Source: Oscillospiraceae bacterium (GTDB lineage Bacteria > Bacillota > Clostridia > Oscillospirales > Ruminococcaceae). From it: 64,000 nucleotides of DNA. Within the stretch, counting starts at the first letter, position 1. Each line of letters starts with the position of its first letter. This document shows positions 44,167-52,859 of the stretch, piece by piece. Location: positions 62,001-126,000 of the forward strand of contig JAGAZJ010000016.1 in assembly GCA_018110925.1 (NCBI GenBank), in the 5' to 3' direction. A program made the translations under genes and the position numbers. The notes below the pieces were generated by a model. That model saw only the letters and a list, made by a program, of their open reading frames with translations. It was not told where the DNA came from and did not search any database.

Positions 44167-44300
44167 GTATCCCCATGCATCAGCCGTCATTATTCACAGA
44201 ATTTTTTATAAAATCTATTTACTTTTATCATGACATATAGTATACTTGAATGTGATATTTCCAATTGTGCCCCCATGGGCATACTATACAGGAGTTTATG

Positions 44301-45569
44301 ATGAAAATAGACTGGAACAGTAAATATACTACCATATCTGCCTATGCCGTGATAGTTTTCTGCATATGCACACTGATAATGCTGGTGATAGTGAAATTCG
44401 CCTCGGTCACGGCAGTTGCGGCAAAGTTTCTGAAGGCGATAGCGCCCATAATATGGGGCTTTGCGATAGCCTATCTGCTAAATCCCATCATGGTGCGGCT
44501 GGAGGCACTTTTTAAAAAGCTCATAGAGAAGAAGGCTCCGCACCCGAAGCTGTGCAGAACGCTGGCTGTGGTCTGCTCGGTGGTCATCGGTCTCGGTGCT
44601 ATCTCAGCCCTTGTTGCCATAATCGTGCCGCAGGTGCTTGAAAGTGTTCAGACCATATTTGAAAATGTCCCGCTGTATATGCAGAACATATACACCTGGA
44701 CCAACAGTATGCTTGAAAATTATCCCGATGTTGCGGCATATGTCAATGAACAGTACGACACTATCAGAACAACGGTATTCAATGCGATAAACAACATCGT
44801 ACCCAATCTGACCCAGTGGGCTTCAAAACTCAAGGACGGCGCTGTCGGGGTTATCGGCGGAGTGGGCAACTTTGCCATCGGCTTTATCGTGTCGGTATAC
44901 TTCCTCACCGACAAGGAAAAGTTCCTTGCACAGGGCAGAAAACTGGTAACGGCGCTGTTCCCCCTGAGAACGAGCGCTCATGTGCTGGATATATGCAACA
45001 AGACCAACAGGTCGGTCATGAATTTCCTTTCGGGCAAGATACTCGATTCGCTCATCATAGGCTGTATTTGCTTTATTGCCATGAAGATCATGGGTCTTGA
45101 ATACGCCCTGCTGATAAGCACCATAGTGGGTGTCACGAACATAATACCCTTTTTCGGGCCTATCATCGGCGCTGTTCCGTCGGCGCTCCTGCTCCTAATC
45201 TCGGAGCCCAGGCAGACCATACCCTTTATCATAATGGTATTGCTGCTGCAGCAGTTTGACGGCAATATCCTCGGTCCTCACATACTCGGCGATTCCACGG
45301 GCCTTTCGGCATTCTGGGTAATGTTCGCCATATTCGTGGGCGGCAGTATGTTCGGCTTTGGCGGCATGGTGCTGGGCGTGCCCCTGTTTGCGGTGATCTA
45401 TGAGCTGATCAAGGACGCTGTCGAGAGCATACTCAAAAGCAGAGGGCTTGCCCATGAGACCACATCATATTACAACAGCGGCGAATACATCCCCGACGAC
45501 GGCAAGGACAAAAAGCAAAAGACCGAAAACAGTGTTTTCACAGACCTGATAAAGAAGCTCAAGAAGTAA
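44301..45569 (+). CDS. AI-2E family transporter
   Basis: ATG 44301 has the best spacing from CAGGAG (ATG 44298 is the alternative). 422 residues. About eight membrane helices in the AI-2E arrangement with the family segments ISALVAIIVPQVLESV, NIIPFFGPIIGAVPSALLLL and LLQQFDGNILGPHILG. It ends in a Lys/Asp-rich tail. The family includes Na/H antiporters and a claimed autoinducer-2 exporter, so the substrate is open. Single gene between two terminators. Confidence 0.9.
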   Translation: MKIDWNSKYTTISAYAVIVFCICTLIMLVIVKFASVTAVAAKFLKAIAPIIWGFAIAYLLNPIMVRLEALFKKLIEKKAPHPKLCRTLAVVCSVVIGLGAISALVAIIVPQVLESVQTIFENVPLYMQNIYTWTNSMLENYPDVAAYVNEQYDTIRTTVFNAINNIVPNLTQWASKLKDGAVGVIGGVGNFAIGFIVSVYFLTDKEKFLAQGRKLVTALFPLRTSAHVLDICNKTNRSVMNFLSGKILDSLIIGCICFIAMKIMGLEYALLISTIVGVTNIIPFFGPIIGAVPSALLLLISEPRQTIPFIIMVLLLQQFDGNILGPHILGDSTGLSAFWVMFAIFVGGSMFGFGGMVLGVPLFAVIYELIKDAVESILKSRGLAHETTSYYNSGEYIPDDGKDKKQKTENSVFTDLIKKLKK

Positions 45570-45575
45570 TGAACG

Positions 45576-45598
45576 ATCCCGCAGACTGCCTGCGGGAT
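45576..45598 (+). terminator. Terminator of the AI-2E transporter gene
   Basis: ATCCCGCAG pairs with CTGCGGGAT around a 5-nt loop, then ATATTTTG; 7 bp after the stop. Confidence 0.85.
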
Positions 45599-45646
45599 AT
45601 TTTGCCCCAAAATATTTGTATCAATTGTAAAATTTTGCCCGACGCT

Positions 45647-45675
45647 TGACATTCGGGCGTTTCAGTGGTATAATA
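45647..45675 (+). promoter_or_regulatory. Promoter of DAHP synthase
   Basis: TTGACA (45647-45652), 17 bp, TATAAT (45670-45675). The 70-bp leader shows no aromatic-rich leader peptide or clear attenuator. Confidence 0.8.
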
Positions 45676-45750
45676 TAATATGCTTTTATGAGCTAAAACT
45701 TTAAACTCCCATTGGCATAAAGTGAATGTATGAAGAAAGAGTGACATATT

Positions 45751-46782
45751 ATGATGAACATGGATTTTATCCGCAAGCTCCCGATACCGCAGGAGATAAA
45801 GGCGCAGTTCCCCATATCCGATGAGGTGAAGGCTGTCAAGGCAGAAAAGGACAAGGCTATCGCCGATGTATTCACAGGCAGGTCCGACAAGTTCATACTG
45901 GTCATCGGCCCGTGCTCTGCCGACAGGGAAGACGCTGTAATGGACTATATCCACCGTCTTGCGAGAGTGCAGGAACAGGTGAAGGACAAACTCATTCTCA
46001 TTCCCCGTATATATACAAACAAGCCCCGCACCACGGGTCAGGGCTACAAGGGCATGGTGCATCAGCCCGACCCCACCAAGAGCGAGGATATGCTAGAGGG
46101 CATCATCGCCATAAGAAAGCTGCACACAAGAGCGCTCACGGAAACAGGTCTCGGCTGTGCGGATGAGATGCTCTATCCCGAGAACCACAGATATCTTTCA
46201 GACCTGCTGTCGTATGTAGCGATCGGCGCCCGCTCTGTCGAGAACCAGCAGCACAGGCTGACTGCCAGCGGTCTTATGATACCCGTGGGCATGAAAAATC
46301 CCACAGGCGGCGACTATTCCGTCATGCTCAACTCCATAATAGCCGCACAGTCAGAGCATACGTTCCTTTACAGAGGATGGGAGGCTCACAGCAAGGGCAA
46401 TCCCCTTACCCACGCCATACTCAGGGGATATGTCGATAAGCACGGCAGGTCTCACCCCAACTATCACTATGAGGATCTTGCTTTGCTCTATGAGATGTAT
46501 GCCGAAAAAGGCCTTCAGAATATGGCAGTCATCGTCGATTCCAACCACTGCAACTCGGGCAAGAGATATGAGGAGCAGATACGCATATGCAACGAAGTGC
46601 TCCACTCCTGCCGCCACAACCCCGATATCAAGCGCTTTGTCAAGGGCTTCATGATAGAATCCTATATAGAGGACGGCGCTCAGAAGATAGGTGAAGGCAT
46701 CTACGGCAAGTCTATCACCGACCCATGCCTCGGCTGGGCAAAGTCGGAACAGCTCATACTGAGCATAGCCGATCAGGTATGA
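45751..46782 (+). CDS. 3-deoxy-7-phosphoheptulonate synthase (class I DAHP synthase)
   Basis: 343 residues. LVIGPCSADREDAV, PRIYTNKPRTTGQGYKGM, GLGCADEML, IGARSVENQQHR, GMKNPTGGDYSVML, VIVDSNHCNSGKRYEEQ and GFMIESYIEDGAQ are all diagnostic of the AroFGH type. It condenses phosphoenolpyruvate and erythrose 4-phosphate in the first step of aromatic amino acid synthesis. Which aromatic amino acid controls it cannot be read here. Monocistronic, with a strong promoter and terminator. Confidence 0.95.
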   Translation: MMNMDFIRKLPIPQEIKAQFPISDEVKAVKAEKDKAIADVFTGRSDKFILVIGPCSADREDAVMDYIHRLARVQEQVKDKLILIPRIYTNKPRTTGQGYKGMVHQPDPTKSEDMLEGIIAIRKLHTRALTETGLGCADEMLYPENHRYLSDLLSYVAIGARSVENQQHRLTASGLMIPVGMKNPTGGDYSVMLNSIIAAQSEHTFLYRGWEAHSKGNPLTHAILRGYVDKHGRSHPNYHYEDLALLYEMYAEKGLQNMAVIVDSNHCNSGKRYEEQIRICNEVLHSCRHNPDIKRFVKGFMIESYIEDGAQKIGEGIYGKSITDPCLGWAKSEQLILSIADQV

Positions 46783-46806
46783 TGATAACCTGAATGACCT
46801 ATACAT

Positions 46807-46847
46807 AAAGCTCCCCCTGTGTGATGCGATCACACAGGGGGAGCTTT
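46807..46847. terminator. Bidirectional terminator between DAHP synthase and tsaB
   Basis: A 19-bp perfect stem (AAAGCTCCCCCTGTGTGAT and complement) with a 3-nt loop; T-rich on the plus side and beginning in TTT on the minus side. It serves the convergent genes. Confidence 0.85.
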
Positions 46848-46869
46848 ATACCTATCATCTTGGTTCACG

Positions 46870-47538
46870 TCAGGTTTTAGCACTGTCAAGGTCTTTCTCT
46901 GCCTTTGTCACCTGAAGATAGTCAGGCAGAAGCAACTCCGGGGAACACGGTTCATGCGCCAGCCCTGCAAAGCACAGGCTCACCGCACTTCTGCCGTTTT
47001 GAGAAGCAGGCGCAGGCATGGCATTGTCCGGCAGAGCCAGCATTGCATGATCTCCCACGCAGATGACCTTTTCGCCGCAGGCGGCTATCCTTGCGGCAAG
47101 CTCATCCGCATCCGCTATCTCATCGGGCGTGAGCCGTTTGACGGTCATGCCGTCCGCCCTGAAAAATGCGGCATACATGAGCCTTTGTCTTGCGTGCATC
47201 ACAGCACATATCACGCTGTCGGCACATACCGCATTGTATGCAAGGGCTTCCAGAGCGGATACTCCCACGCATTTCCTGTCAAGGGCATAACACATCCCCT
47301 GAACTGCGGATATGCCTATGCGAAGCCCCGTATATGATCCGGGACCGCTGACTGCGGCGAATATATCCACATCCTTCAATGTCTTTTCAGCGTCTGAAAG
47401 CACCTTCTGCGCCAGCGGCAGTATAACCTGAGAATGTGTGTGCTCCGTCAGAAAGGAACATTCAGAGATGACCTCCGTTTCCGAGCAGAGAGCACAGGCG
47501 GCTGTCGTGCCGCAGGTATCTATTCCGAGTATCAGCAT
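46870..47538 (-). CDS. tsaB: tRNA threonylcarbamoyladenosine protein TsaB
   Basis: I chose ATG 47538 (MLILGIDTCGTTAACALCSE), which follows GAAAGGTGTT; the upstream in-frame ATG at 47556 lacks a site. 222 residues. ILGIDTCG, LTEHTHSQVILPLAQKVL and AAVSGPGSYTGLRIGISAVQGM are family-defining. TsaB is the non-catalytic partner of TsaD in making t6A37 in tRNA. tsaE lies three genes upstream in the same operon. tsaD is not in the window. Confidence 0.93.
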   Translation of the reverse strand: MLILGIDTCGTTAACALCSETEVISECSFLTEHTHSQVILPLAQKVLSDAEKTLKDVDIFAAVSGPGSYTGLRIGISAVQGMCYALDRKCVGVSALEALAYNAVCADSVICAVMHARQRLMYAAFFRADGMTVKRLTPDEIADADELAARIAACGEKVICVGDHAMLALPDNAMPAPASQNGRSAVSLCFAGLAHEPCSPELLLPDYLQVTKAEKDLDSAKT

Positions 47539-47552
47539 AATAACACCTTTCG

Positions 47553-48277
47553 TCAAAGAATGGATCGTTCTATCCAGAGAGCCACGCCGTCATCATCGTT
47601 TGATGCGGTGATGCAGTCTGCGGCGGCTCTTGCTTCCTCCACGGCATTTGCTACCGCAACGCCCGTGCCGCAAAGTCTGAGCATATCAACATCATTGCTG
47701 TCATCTCCGAACGCCGCAGTGTCCGAGAGAGATATGCCCAGCATCCGTACAAGAGCTTCTATCGCCGCTGTCTTGCCCGTACCCTGCGGCATGAAGCTGT
47801 ACCAGTTCTCCCCGCGGTATCCCTGAAGCCTGCATCCGACAGTATCTGCGATGCGCTGTGCGGTCAAATCACTGTCAAGCAGGGCCGCTATCTTGTTCGC
47901 CCTTATCTCAAAGGGCTGTGCAAAGTCGATGTACTGCGCTTTTCTTAGTTTTTCAGAGGCTCTGATATGTTCCTCATTGTTCCAGAAGACCGTCTTTCCT
48001 GCGGCGGCTGTGATCTCTGCATCCTCATCGTGCTCAAGAAGCGTTCCTATCAGCGTCCGTGTCTGTGTATCAGCGCACCGTCGGTGTTTATGATAAAATC
48101 GGGCTTTATCATGTCGGTATATCTTTCCGCACCGATATAATATCGGGCTGTCGCAAGCGTGACGTATATGCCCTTTTGCTGAACAGCTCTCAGAACGGAG
48201 AGTGTCCTTTCGGAAACTGTGCCGTCCGACCTCAGCAGGGTATGGTCAAGGTCTGTGAGTATCATCCTGTATGTCAT
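47553..48277 (-). pseudogene. Cof-type HAD phosphatase split by a frameshift
   Basis: The N-terminal frame (48277 to 48050) reads MTYRMILTDLDHTLLRSDGT, carrying the DxD HAD nucleophile motif, and VTLATARYY; it stops after INTDGALIHRHGR. The rest of the protein continues without interruption in another frame, from about 48062 (TLIGTLLEHDEDAEITAAAG) to 47553. That part includes IAFGDDSNDVDML-like motif IV as TAAFGDDSNDVDMLRLCGTG and the closing AAADCITASNDDDGVA. One missing base (or two extra) near 48050-48065 explains it. There is no slippery sequence, so it is a broken gene or a sequencing error. It is flanked tightly by its operon partners. Confidence 0.8.
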
Positions 48278-49026
48278 AACGGTCTCCTGTACAGGTGCAG
48301 CGGATAGGTGTCATTGAAGGTTATGCCGCCGAAGCTTTCCACAGCTTCGTGTATGCCGCCGAAAAATCTGTCCCTGTATTTTTCGTTTATCGTGATATGA
48401 GTGGAGTGCGTCTTTATGTATTCGATATACTCATCAGCGGTATAGGTCCTTGTGTTGTGGAAGTGCGTTTCGCCGAGATACTCAAAGCCATAGTCCGCAC
48501 CGGCCTTATAATCGAACTTCTGTGTATACGGCTGATCGGTCACAAAATACGCATCATACACCTTCTGTATCCTGTCAAAAAGCTCCGGGCAGGGCGTTTT
48601 GTAGTCGCCGTAAAGGAAGAACATCGCAAGATATCCGCCGGGACGCAGTATATCAAAGACCTTTCTGTATGCGATGTCCTGATCTATCCACTGTATCGTG
48701 GCCGCCGAGTATACCACATCAAAGCTCTGCGGCTCGAAGTCATACTTTTCAAAATCCGCGTTTATTATGGTAAAATTCGGGCGCGAGGAATACTTCTCAC
48801 ACATTTTAGCGGCAAGATGCTCACCGAGCTCTATCGCGGTATAATCACAGCCGGTATCAAGCGCAAAATCCGTCGCCTGACCTGTGCCCGGGCCTATCTC
48901 AAGGCATCTTTTGCCCTGCGCCAGCCCGCACTTTTCGATAATGGCATCAAAAAGCTCCCTGCTGTATCTTATCCTCCATTTGTCAAAACGCTCGGGTATG
49001 GTGTCAAATACAAGGCGCTTGTCCAT
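48274..49026 (-). CDS. Class I SAM-dependent methyltransferase
   Basis: 250 residues. Motif I is CLEIGPGTGQATDFAL; further motifs are FTIINADFEKYDF, VVYSAATIQWIDQ and LRPGGYLAMFFL. Methyltransferases of this broad class act on small molecules or tRNA; the substrate cannot be told. It overlaps the HAD gene by 4 bp and follows tsaE by 10 bp. Confidence 0.88.
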   Translation of the reverse strand: MDKRLVFDTIPERFDKWRIRYSRELFDAIIEKCGLAQGKRCLEIGPGTGQATDFALDTGCDYTAIELGEHLAAKMCEKYSSRPNFTIINADFEKYDFEPQSFDVVYSAATIQWIDQDIAYRKVFDILRPGGYLAMFFLYGDYKTPCPELFDRIQKVYDAYFVTDQPYTQKFDYKAGADYGFEYLGETHFHNTRTYTADEYIEYIKTHSTHITINEKYRDRFFGGIHEAVESFGGITFNDTYPLHLYRRPL

Positions 49027-49036
49027 ACAGTCCTCC

Positions 49037-49462
49037 TTACAGGTCTATGCCGGTTATCTCTATCGTCCTCTTGTCAGGATCGTCCTTGTCGGTGCGTATA
49101 TCCACGGTTATATTCTCGTCAAGAAGCCCCTCCGTGTTCTCAGACCACTCAACGGCTATAACGGACCGTTTGCTTATATAATCATAAAAGCCCGTCGCTT
49201 CGAGCGCTTCGGGTGTGGTTATGCGGTACATATCAAAATGATAGAGAGTGAGCTCAGCACCGTGGTATTCATTCACTATCGCAAATGTTGGGCTGCTCAC
49301 ACAATCGCCTGCGCCCATACCGAGTGCGATGCCCCGTGTCATGGTGGTCTTGCCTGCGCCGAGGTCGCCCCTGTATGCGATTATCTCGCCGCCCTTCATA
49401 AGAGCGCCGAGCCTTTGTCCTATCCCGATGGTCTCCTCGGGAGAATTAGAAATATATATCAT
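49037..49462 (-). CDS. tsaE: tRNA threonylcarbamoyladenosine ATPase TsaE
   Basis: 141 residues. Walker A GDLGAGKTTMTRGIALGMG, SSPTFAIVNEYHG, LYHFDMYRI and VIAVEWSENTEGLL match TsaE throughout. It powers the TsaBDE complex for t6A37. First gene of the operon with the methyltransferase, the HAD relic and tsaB. Confidence 0.95.
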   Translation of the reverse strand: MIYISNSPEETIGIGQRLGALMKGGEIIAYRGDLGAGKTTMTRGIALGMGAGDCVSSPTFAIVNEYHGAELTLYHFDMYRITTPEALEATGFYDYISKRSVIAVEWSENTEGLLDENITVDIRTDKDDPDKRTIEITGIDL

Positions 49463-49487
49463 AGCTGTCCTTTGCCTTAAAACACAT

Positions 49488-49508
49488 CAGGGCAGTATTA
49501 CTGCCCTG
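49488..49508 (-). terminator. Hairpin between the GNAT gene and tsaE
   Basis: CAGGGCAGTA and its complement form a ten-base-pair palindromic stem directly after the GNAT stop; TGTGTTTT follows on the minus strand. Confidence 0.6.
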
Positions 49509-49512
49509 TAAG

Positions 49513-50409
49513 TCATTGTGTGATCTCATCGTCCACGCCGAGCAGGCCTCGGAGCATATACGGGTCTGTCTCCTCGTGCTTTTCACATGAGAGCGGTATC
49601 CTGTCCTGACAGACATCCACGTTCATTATCCTGAACTTCTCGCAGAAGAAGGATATGTCGTCATCCTCAAGGGAACGCACCTTATACCGCTTCTTGTCGG
49701 AATAGCCGTATTTCTCAGTGGATATTATATCAAAGCCGAAAAGCGGTGTGCGAACACCGAGAGAGCCTATCTCAAACTCGCTCACATTCTCGAATATTAT
49801 CTCTGCCGTGAGATTAACGGGGTCGTGAGAATACAGCGTCATCTTAACAAAAGGCACCTTCACATTCTCACTGCCAAAGCCCGCATAATAGCTGAAATCG
49901 CCGTAGGCATCAAAATCGTACCAGTAGAAATCGTCGCTTGCATCGGTTATCTGCTCGATGCCGTATATCTCGCCGAATTTCTTTTTGAGAGCGGACTTCT
50001 CTTCCTTCATGGGCATCGGTTTTCTCATGCCCACGGCCAGCTTCTCAAAGCCCATACCCTCATACCATTTTATGAGGCTGTCCTCACAGAATATCTGCAC
50101 GTTGAGCTTATACAGACCTGTCTGACAGTGCTCCACGATCCTGCGGACTATCTCTGCGCCTATACCGTGCTTGCGGTACTCGCTCCTGACGCATATGCCG
50201 CTCATGACTGCGGCTATGAGCCCGTCGGAAGCCACTCTGCCAAGACCCACCAGCTTGTCGCCGTCATAGGCATAGACGGAATAGAAGCTGTCATTTGCCT
50301 TTGCGATGTCCTCATCGGTATAACCGCTGAGCTGGTACCATTCAAGGGCTTTGTAGAGCTCTATCGGATCATTCGGATTTTTCAGCTCTGAAAGATATTC
50401 GATCTCCAC
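49513..50409 (-). CDS. GNAT acetyltransferase with extra C-terminal domain
   Basis: 298 residues starting at GTG 50409 behind AGGAGGGG. The GNAT domain occupies 1-140 (VYAYDGDKLVGLGRVASDG, CVRSEYRKHGIGAEIVRRI for acetyl-CoA binding, WYEGMGFEKLAVGMRK). The remaining ~155 residues (from GIEQITDASDDFYWYDFDAY) are rich in aromatics and beta-like, and do not match a family I know. Substrate unknown. Single gene, followed by a hairpin. Confidence 0.85.
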   Translation of the reverse strand: MEIEYLSELKNPNDPIELYKALEWYQLSGYTDEDIAKANDSFYSVYAYDGDKLVGLGRVASDGLIAAVMSGICVRSEYRKHGIGAEIVRRIVEHCQTGLYKLNVQIFCEDSLIKWYEGMGFEKLAVGMRKPMPMKEEKSALKKKFGEIYGIEQITDASDDFYWYDFDAYGDFSYYAGFGSENVKVPFVKMTLYSHDPVNLTAEIIFENVSEFEIGSLGVRTPLFGFDIISTEKYGYSDKKRYKVRSLEDDDISFFCEKFRIMNVDVCQDRIPLSCEKHEETDPYMLRGLLGVDDEITQ

Positions 50410-50551
50410 AAGACCCCTCCTGTCTGTACAAGTTTATATCTGCCGGGAGCAGCACAGTGCTTTATAGAATATAAACAAAAAATCTACTTTAATTATATCA
50501 CATTTTAGGATAATATCAATAGGTGATTTTTATTTTCGACGCTTTTTACAA

Positions 50552-51379
50552 TCACGGCGCCGTAATATTGTCTATTTTGATAAAGTCATCCGGGAGACCT
50601 GATGTTATGCGGATGCGCTTGCCCGTCACCCTGTGAGTGAACGAAAGCTCCGAACAGTGCAGTGCATGGCGGGGCATAGAGGTGTCGCCGCCGTACATGG
50701 TATCCCCTGCAAGCGGATGACCCACAGCAGACATATGCACCCGTATCTGATGAGTGCGCCCCGTTAGCAGAGATACAGAGACGAATGTATAGCCCCCTGC
50801 CTGCATGACGGGCGTCACAAAAGTCACCGCACGCTGTCCGTCCTCCGAGACGGTGCGGCGCATGAGCGAGCCTTCCTCTCTTGCTATGGGCATATCTATA
50901 CGCATAGGTCTGTCTATGCTGCCGCAGCACAGTGCAGTGTAGACCTTGTCAGCCCTTGTCACCGCAAAGGAATGCTTTGCCACAAGGCAAATGCCCGATG
51001 TATCCCTGTCAAGGCGGTTTATCACATGAAAGCCGCAGTCTGCGGGGGATATGTTCTCAAGGGTATCATTTCCGTGACCTGCCGACCTGTGGACGGGCAT
51101 AAAGGGCGGCTTGTCATAGACGATGTAATCCTCATCCTCATAAAGCACGGGGACTTTCCTGTCGGAACAATGAGCGGGATTTGTCTCATGGGGAAAAGTG
51201 ATCGTCAGCGTCTGACCGACCACGGCTCTGTCGATGCTTCTGCACGGGGCATAGTCAAGAAGTATGCCGTCGGGGAGTTTTTTCAGCTCTGACAGCATCC
51301 TTGCGGAAACACCGTGCTGTCTTAATATATCACCCGCATCTGCGTCACGCAGTACGGGTATCTGTATCCTTCTTCTCAT
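50552..51379 (-). CDS. RluA-family pseudouridine synthase
   Basis: 275 residues. An S4-like N-terminus, then the catalytic HVINRLDRDTSGICLVAKHS (Asp of RLD) and LLTGRTHQIRVHMSAVGHPLAGDTMYGG. It isomerises uridine in rRNA or tRNA; the exact site is not predictable. It overlaps the upstream membrane-protein gene by 35 bp and is last in a six-gene transcript. Confidence 0.93.
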   Translation of the reverse strand: MRRRIQIPVLRDADAGDILRQHGVSARMLSELKKLPDGILLDYAPCRSIDRAVVGQTLTITFPHETNPAHCSDRKVPVLYEDEDYIVYDKPPFMPVHRSAGHGNDTLENISPADCGFHVINRLDRDTSGICLVAKHSFAVTRADKVYTALCCGSIDRPMRIDMPIAREEGSLMRRTVSEDGQRAVTFVTPVMQAGGYTFVSVSLLTGRTHQIRVHMSAVGHPLAGDTMYGGDTSMPRHALHCSELSFTHRVTGKRIRITSGLPDDFIKIDNITAP

Positions 51380-52154
51380 TCATGTCATCCATTATGCGTC
51401 TGAGATAGACAGCGTGTATTATATTCACCAACGGCAGAACGAACATCATTGGGAATACCAGAACTGCCGACAGGGACCAGGGGATACAGGAGAAAAACAG
51501 CTTCACCGAGAAATTGTATCTGTATTTCGTTGCACGGATGGAGCGGTTTATGATCTCGCCTGCGTCTAGGTCGGGATTGTCGGCAAATATATACGGCACA
51601 AAGAACAGGTCCATAGTGCTGACATAATATATCACGAGGAGTACGAACACCGTGAAGGTCTCGATCGATTCTATCAGCCTTTCGTGCCCCGTGCCCACAC
51701 GGGCGCAGATGAAAAACACCGCATATCCGAACGTGCCGAGCACGATAAATCTTGTGATACGTCTGAGATCTGTCATCAGCCTTACTATGATACAGCGCTG
51801 TATGGTGTGCCATGAATCGTAGCAGGCAAACAGCGAGCTGAGCGGCATCACCGCTCCCCCCGACAGGTTCCAGTAGAACCAGCGTATACCGTACGATAGC
51901 GGCACAGAGCCCAGATACAGTACAGTGTAAAGTCCCAGCACGCCCGCTATATATGCAGGCTCTGCCAGTGACAACGAGGGAATGGCATAGAACGAATCGT
52001 GTACGCCCAGCACCTGACCCATAAATACAAGTGCGGCATAGAAGAAAAAGACGATACCCGCCGCCAGCACTATTATGAACGACATCTCGGGCCAGCATGA
52101 CTTCATACGGGTGAGCGTCTCAGATCTGATACTCTTGATCGTCATATCCCTCAT
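51345..52154 (-). CDS. DUF975-like polytopic membrane protein
   Basis: The true start is probably ATG 52154 (MRDMTIKSIRSETLTRMKSC), behind GAGGATAAC; the long N-terminal extension to 52313 is out-of-frame overlap with the phosphatase gene. 269 residues, about six membrane helices. FVPYIFADNPDLDAGEIINRS near residue 205 matches the pattern (PYILAENPDLSAKEAI) of DUF975 proteins. Function unknown. It lies within the helicase/RluA operon and overlaps both neighbours. Confidence 0.75.
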   Translation of the reverse strand: MRDMTIKSIRSETLTRMKSCWPEMSFIIVLAAGIVFFFYAALVFMGQVLGVHDSFYAIPSLSLAEPAYIAGVLGLYTVLYLGSVPLSYGIRWFYWNLSGGAVMPLSSLFACYDSWHTIQRCIIVRLMTDLRRITRFIVLGTFGYAVFFICARVGTGHERLIESIETFTVFVLLVIYYVSTMDLFFVPYIFADNPDLDAGEIINRSIRATKYRYNFSVKLFFSCIPWSLSAVLVFPMMFVLPLVNIIHAVYLRRIMDDMNEKKDTDTRTA

Positions 52155-52827
52155 AGCCGTTATCCTCTTCCTCACTGCCGATGACTTCTCCCGAATCGGT
52201 ATATCCGAATGCGCCGAAATCGGGCACCTTGCCCAGTATCTCAAAGCAATAGCCCTGCTGCCACATCTGTGCGGTGACGAGCACCTCATATCCGTGACCC
52301 ATCGGGCAGGCAAATTCCATGGGCTTGTACTTGGGCAGACCGAAGCAAGACATCATATTCATCAGTATGCCCGAATGTGTCATGACTGCCGCATCGGTAA
52401 TGTCGTCCTTCATCATGTCGAGTATCACCGAATTGAGCGCAGTATAACAGCGCACCATCATATTTCTCAGGCTCTCTCCGTTCGGGGGAGGATTGTCAAG
52501 ACCGCCCCTGAGCCATTTTTTGTATGAATCCAGCTTTGCCAGTTCCTCTGCGGAACAGCCCTCAAATGCACCGAAGTCCATCTCCGTCAGGTCATCTATC
52601 TCTGTCATCTCCCTGTCGGGAAAGAGTATCTCCGCAGACTGCACGGCTCTTTCGAGGGGTGATGTATACACCCTCTGCACCTTGGGGTATTCATGTGTCT
52701 CATAGAGCTCTTTGAGCTCTCTTTTGCCCTCCTCCGACAGGGGCAGGTCGGTCTTTCCGATATATATGCCCTTGTCATTGGCTTCTGTCCTGCCGTGTCT
52801 GAGTATGCTTATCCTGTAACCCTTCAC
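52120..52827 (-). CDS. Histidine phosphatase superfamily protein
   Basis: The start is GTG 52827 (translated MKGYRISILRHGRTEA), spaced 8 nt from AAAGGAGAA; the in-frame TTG upstream at 52845 precedes that site. 235 residues. The phosphohistidine motif is LRHGRTEAN, followed by YTSPLERAVQSAEILF, MDFGAFEG and MTHSGILMNMM. It dephosphorylates a small metabolite or phosphoprotein; phosphoglycerate mutase activity is possible but not required. The acidic tail ends in YDDQEYQI. Confidence 0.88.
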   Translation of the reverse strand: MKGYRISILRHGRTEANDKGIYIGKTDLPLSEEGKRELKELYETHEYPKVQRVYTSPLERAVQSAEILFPDREMTEIDDLTEMDFGAFEGCSAEELAKLDSYKKWLRGGLDNPPPNGESLRNMMVRCYTALNSVILDMMKDDITDAAVMTHSGILMNMMSCFGLPKYKPMEFACPMGHGYEVLVTAQMWQQGYCFEILGKVPDFGAFGYTDSGEVIGSEEEDNGYEGYDDQEYQI

Positions 52828-52859
52828 AGAAAGTTCTCCTTTCAAAGCCCGCTTTCATG

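Noticed and set aside
45676-45750. Attenuator or riboswitch before DAHP synthase
   Set aside because: The leader is short, has no aromatic-rich peptide and no alternative hairpins that I can draw.
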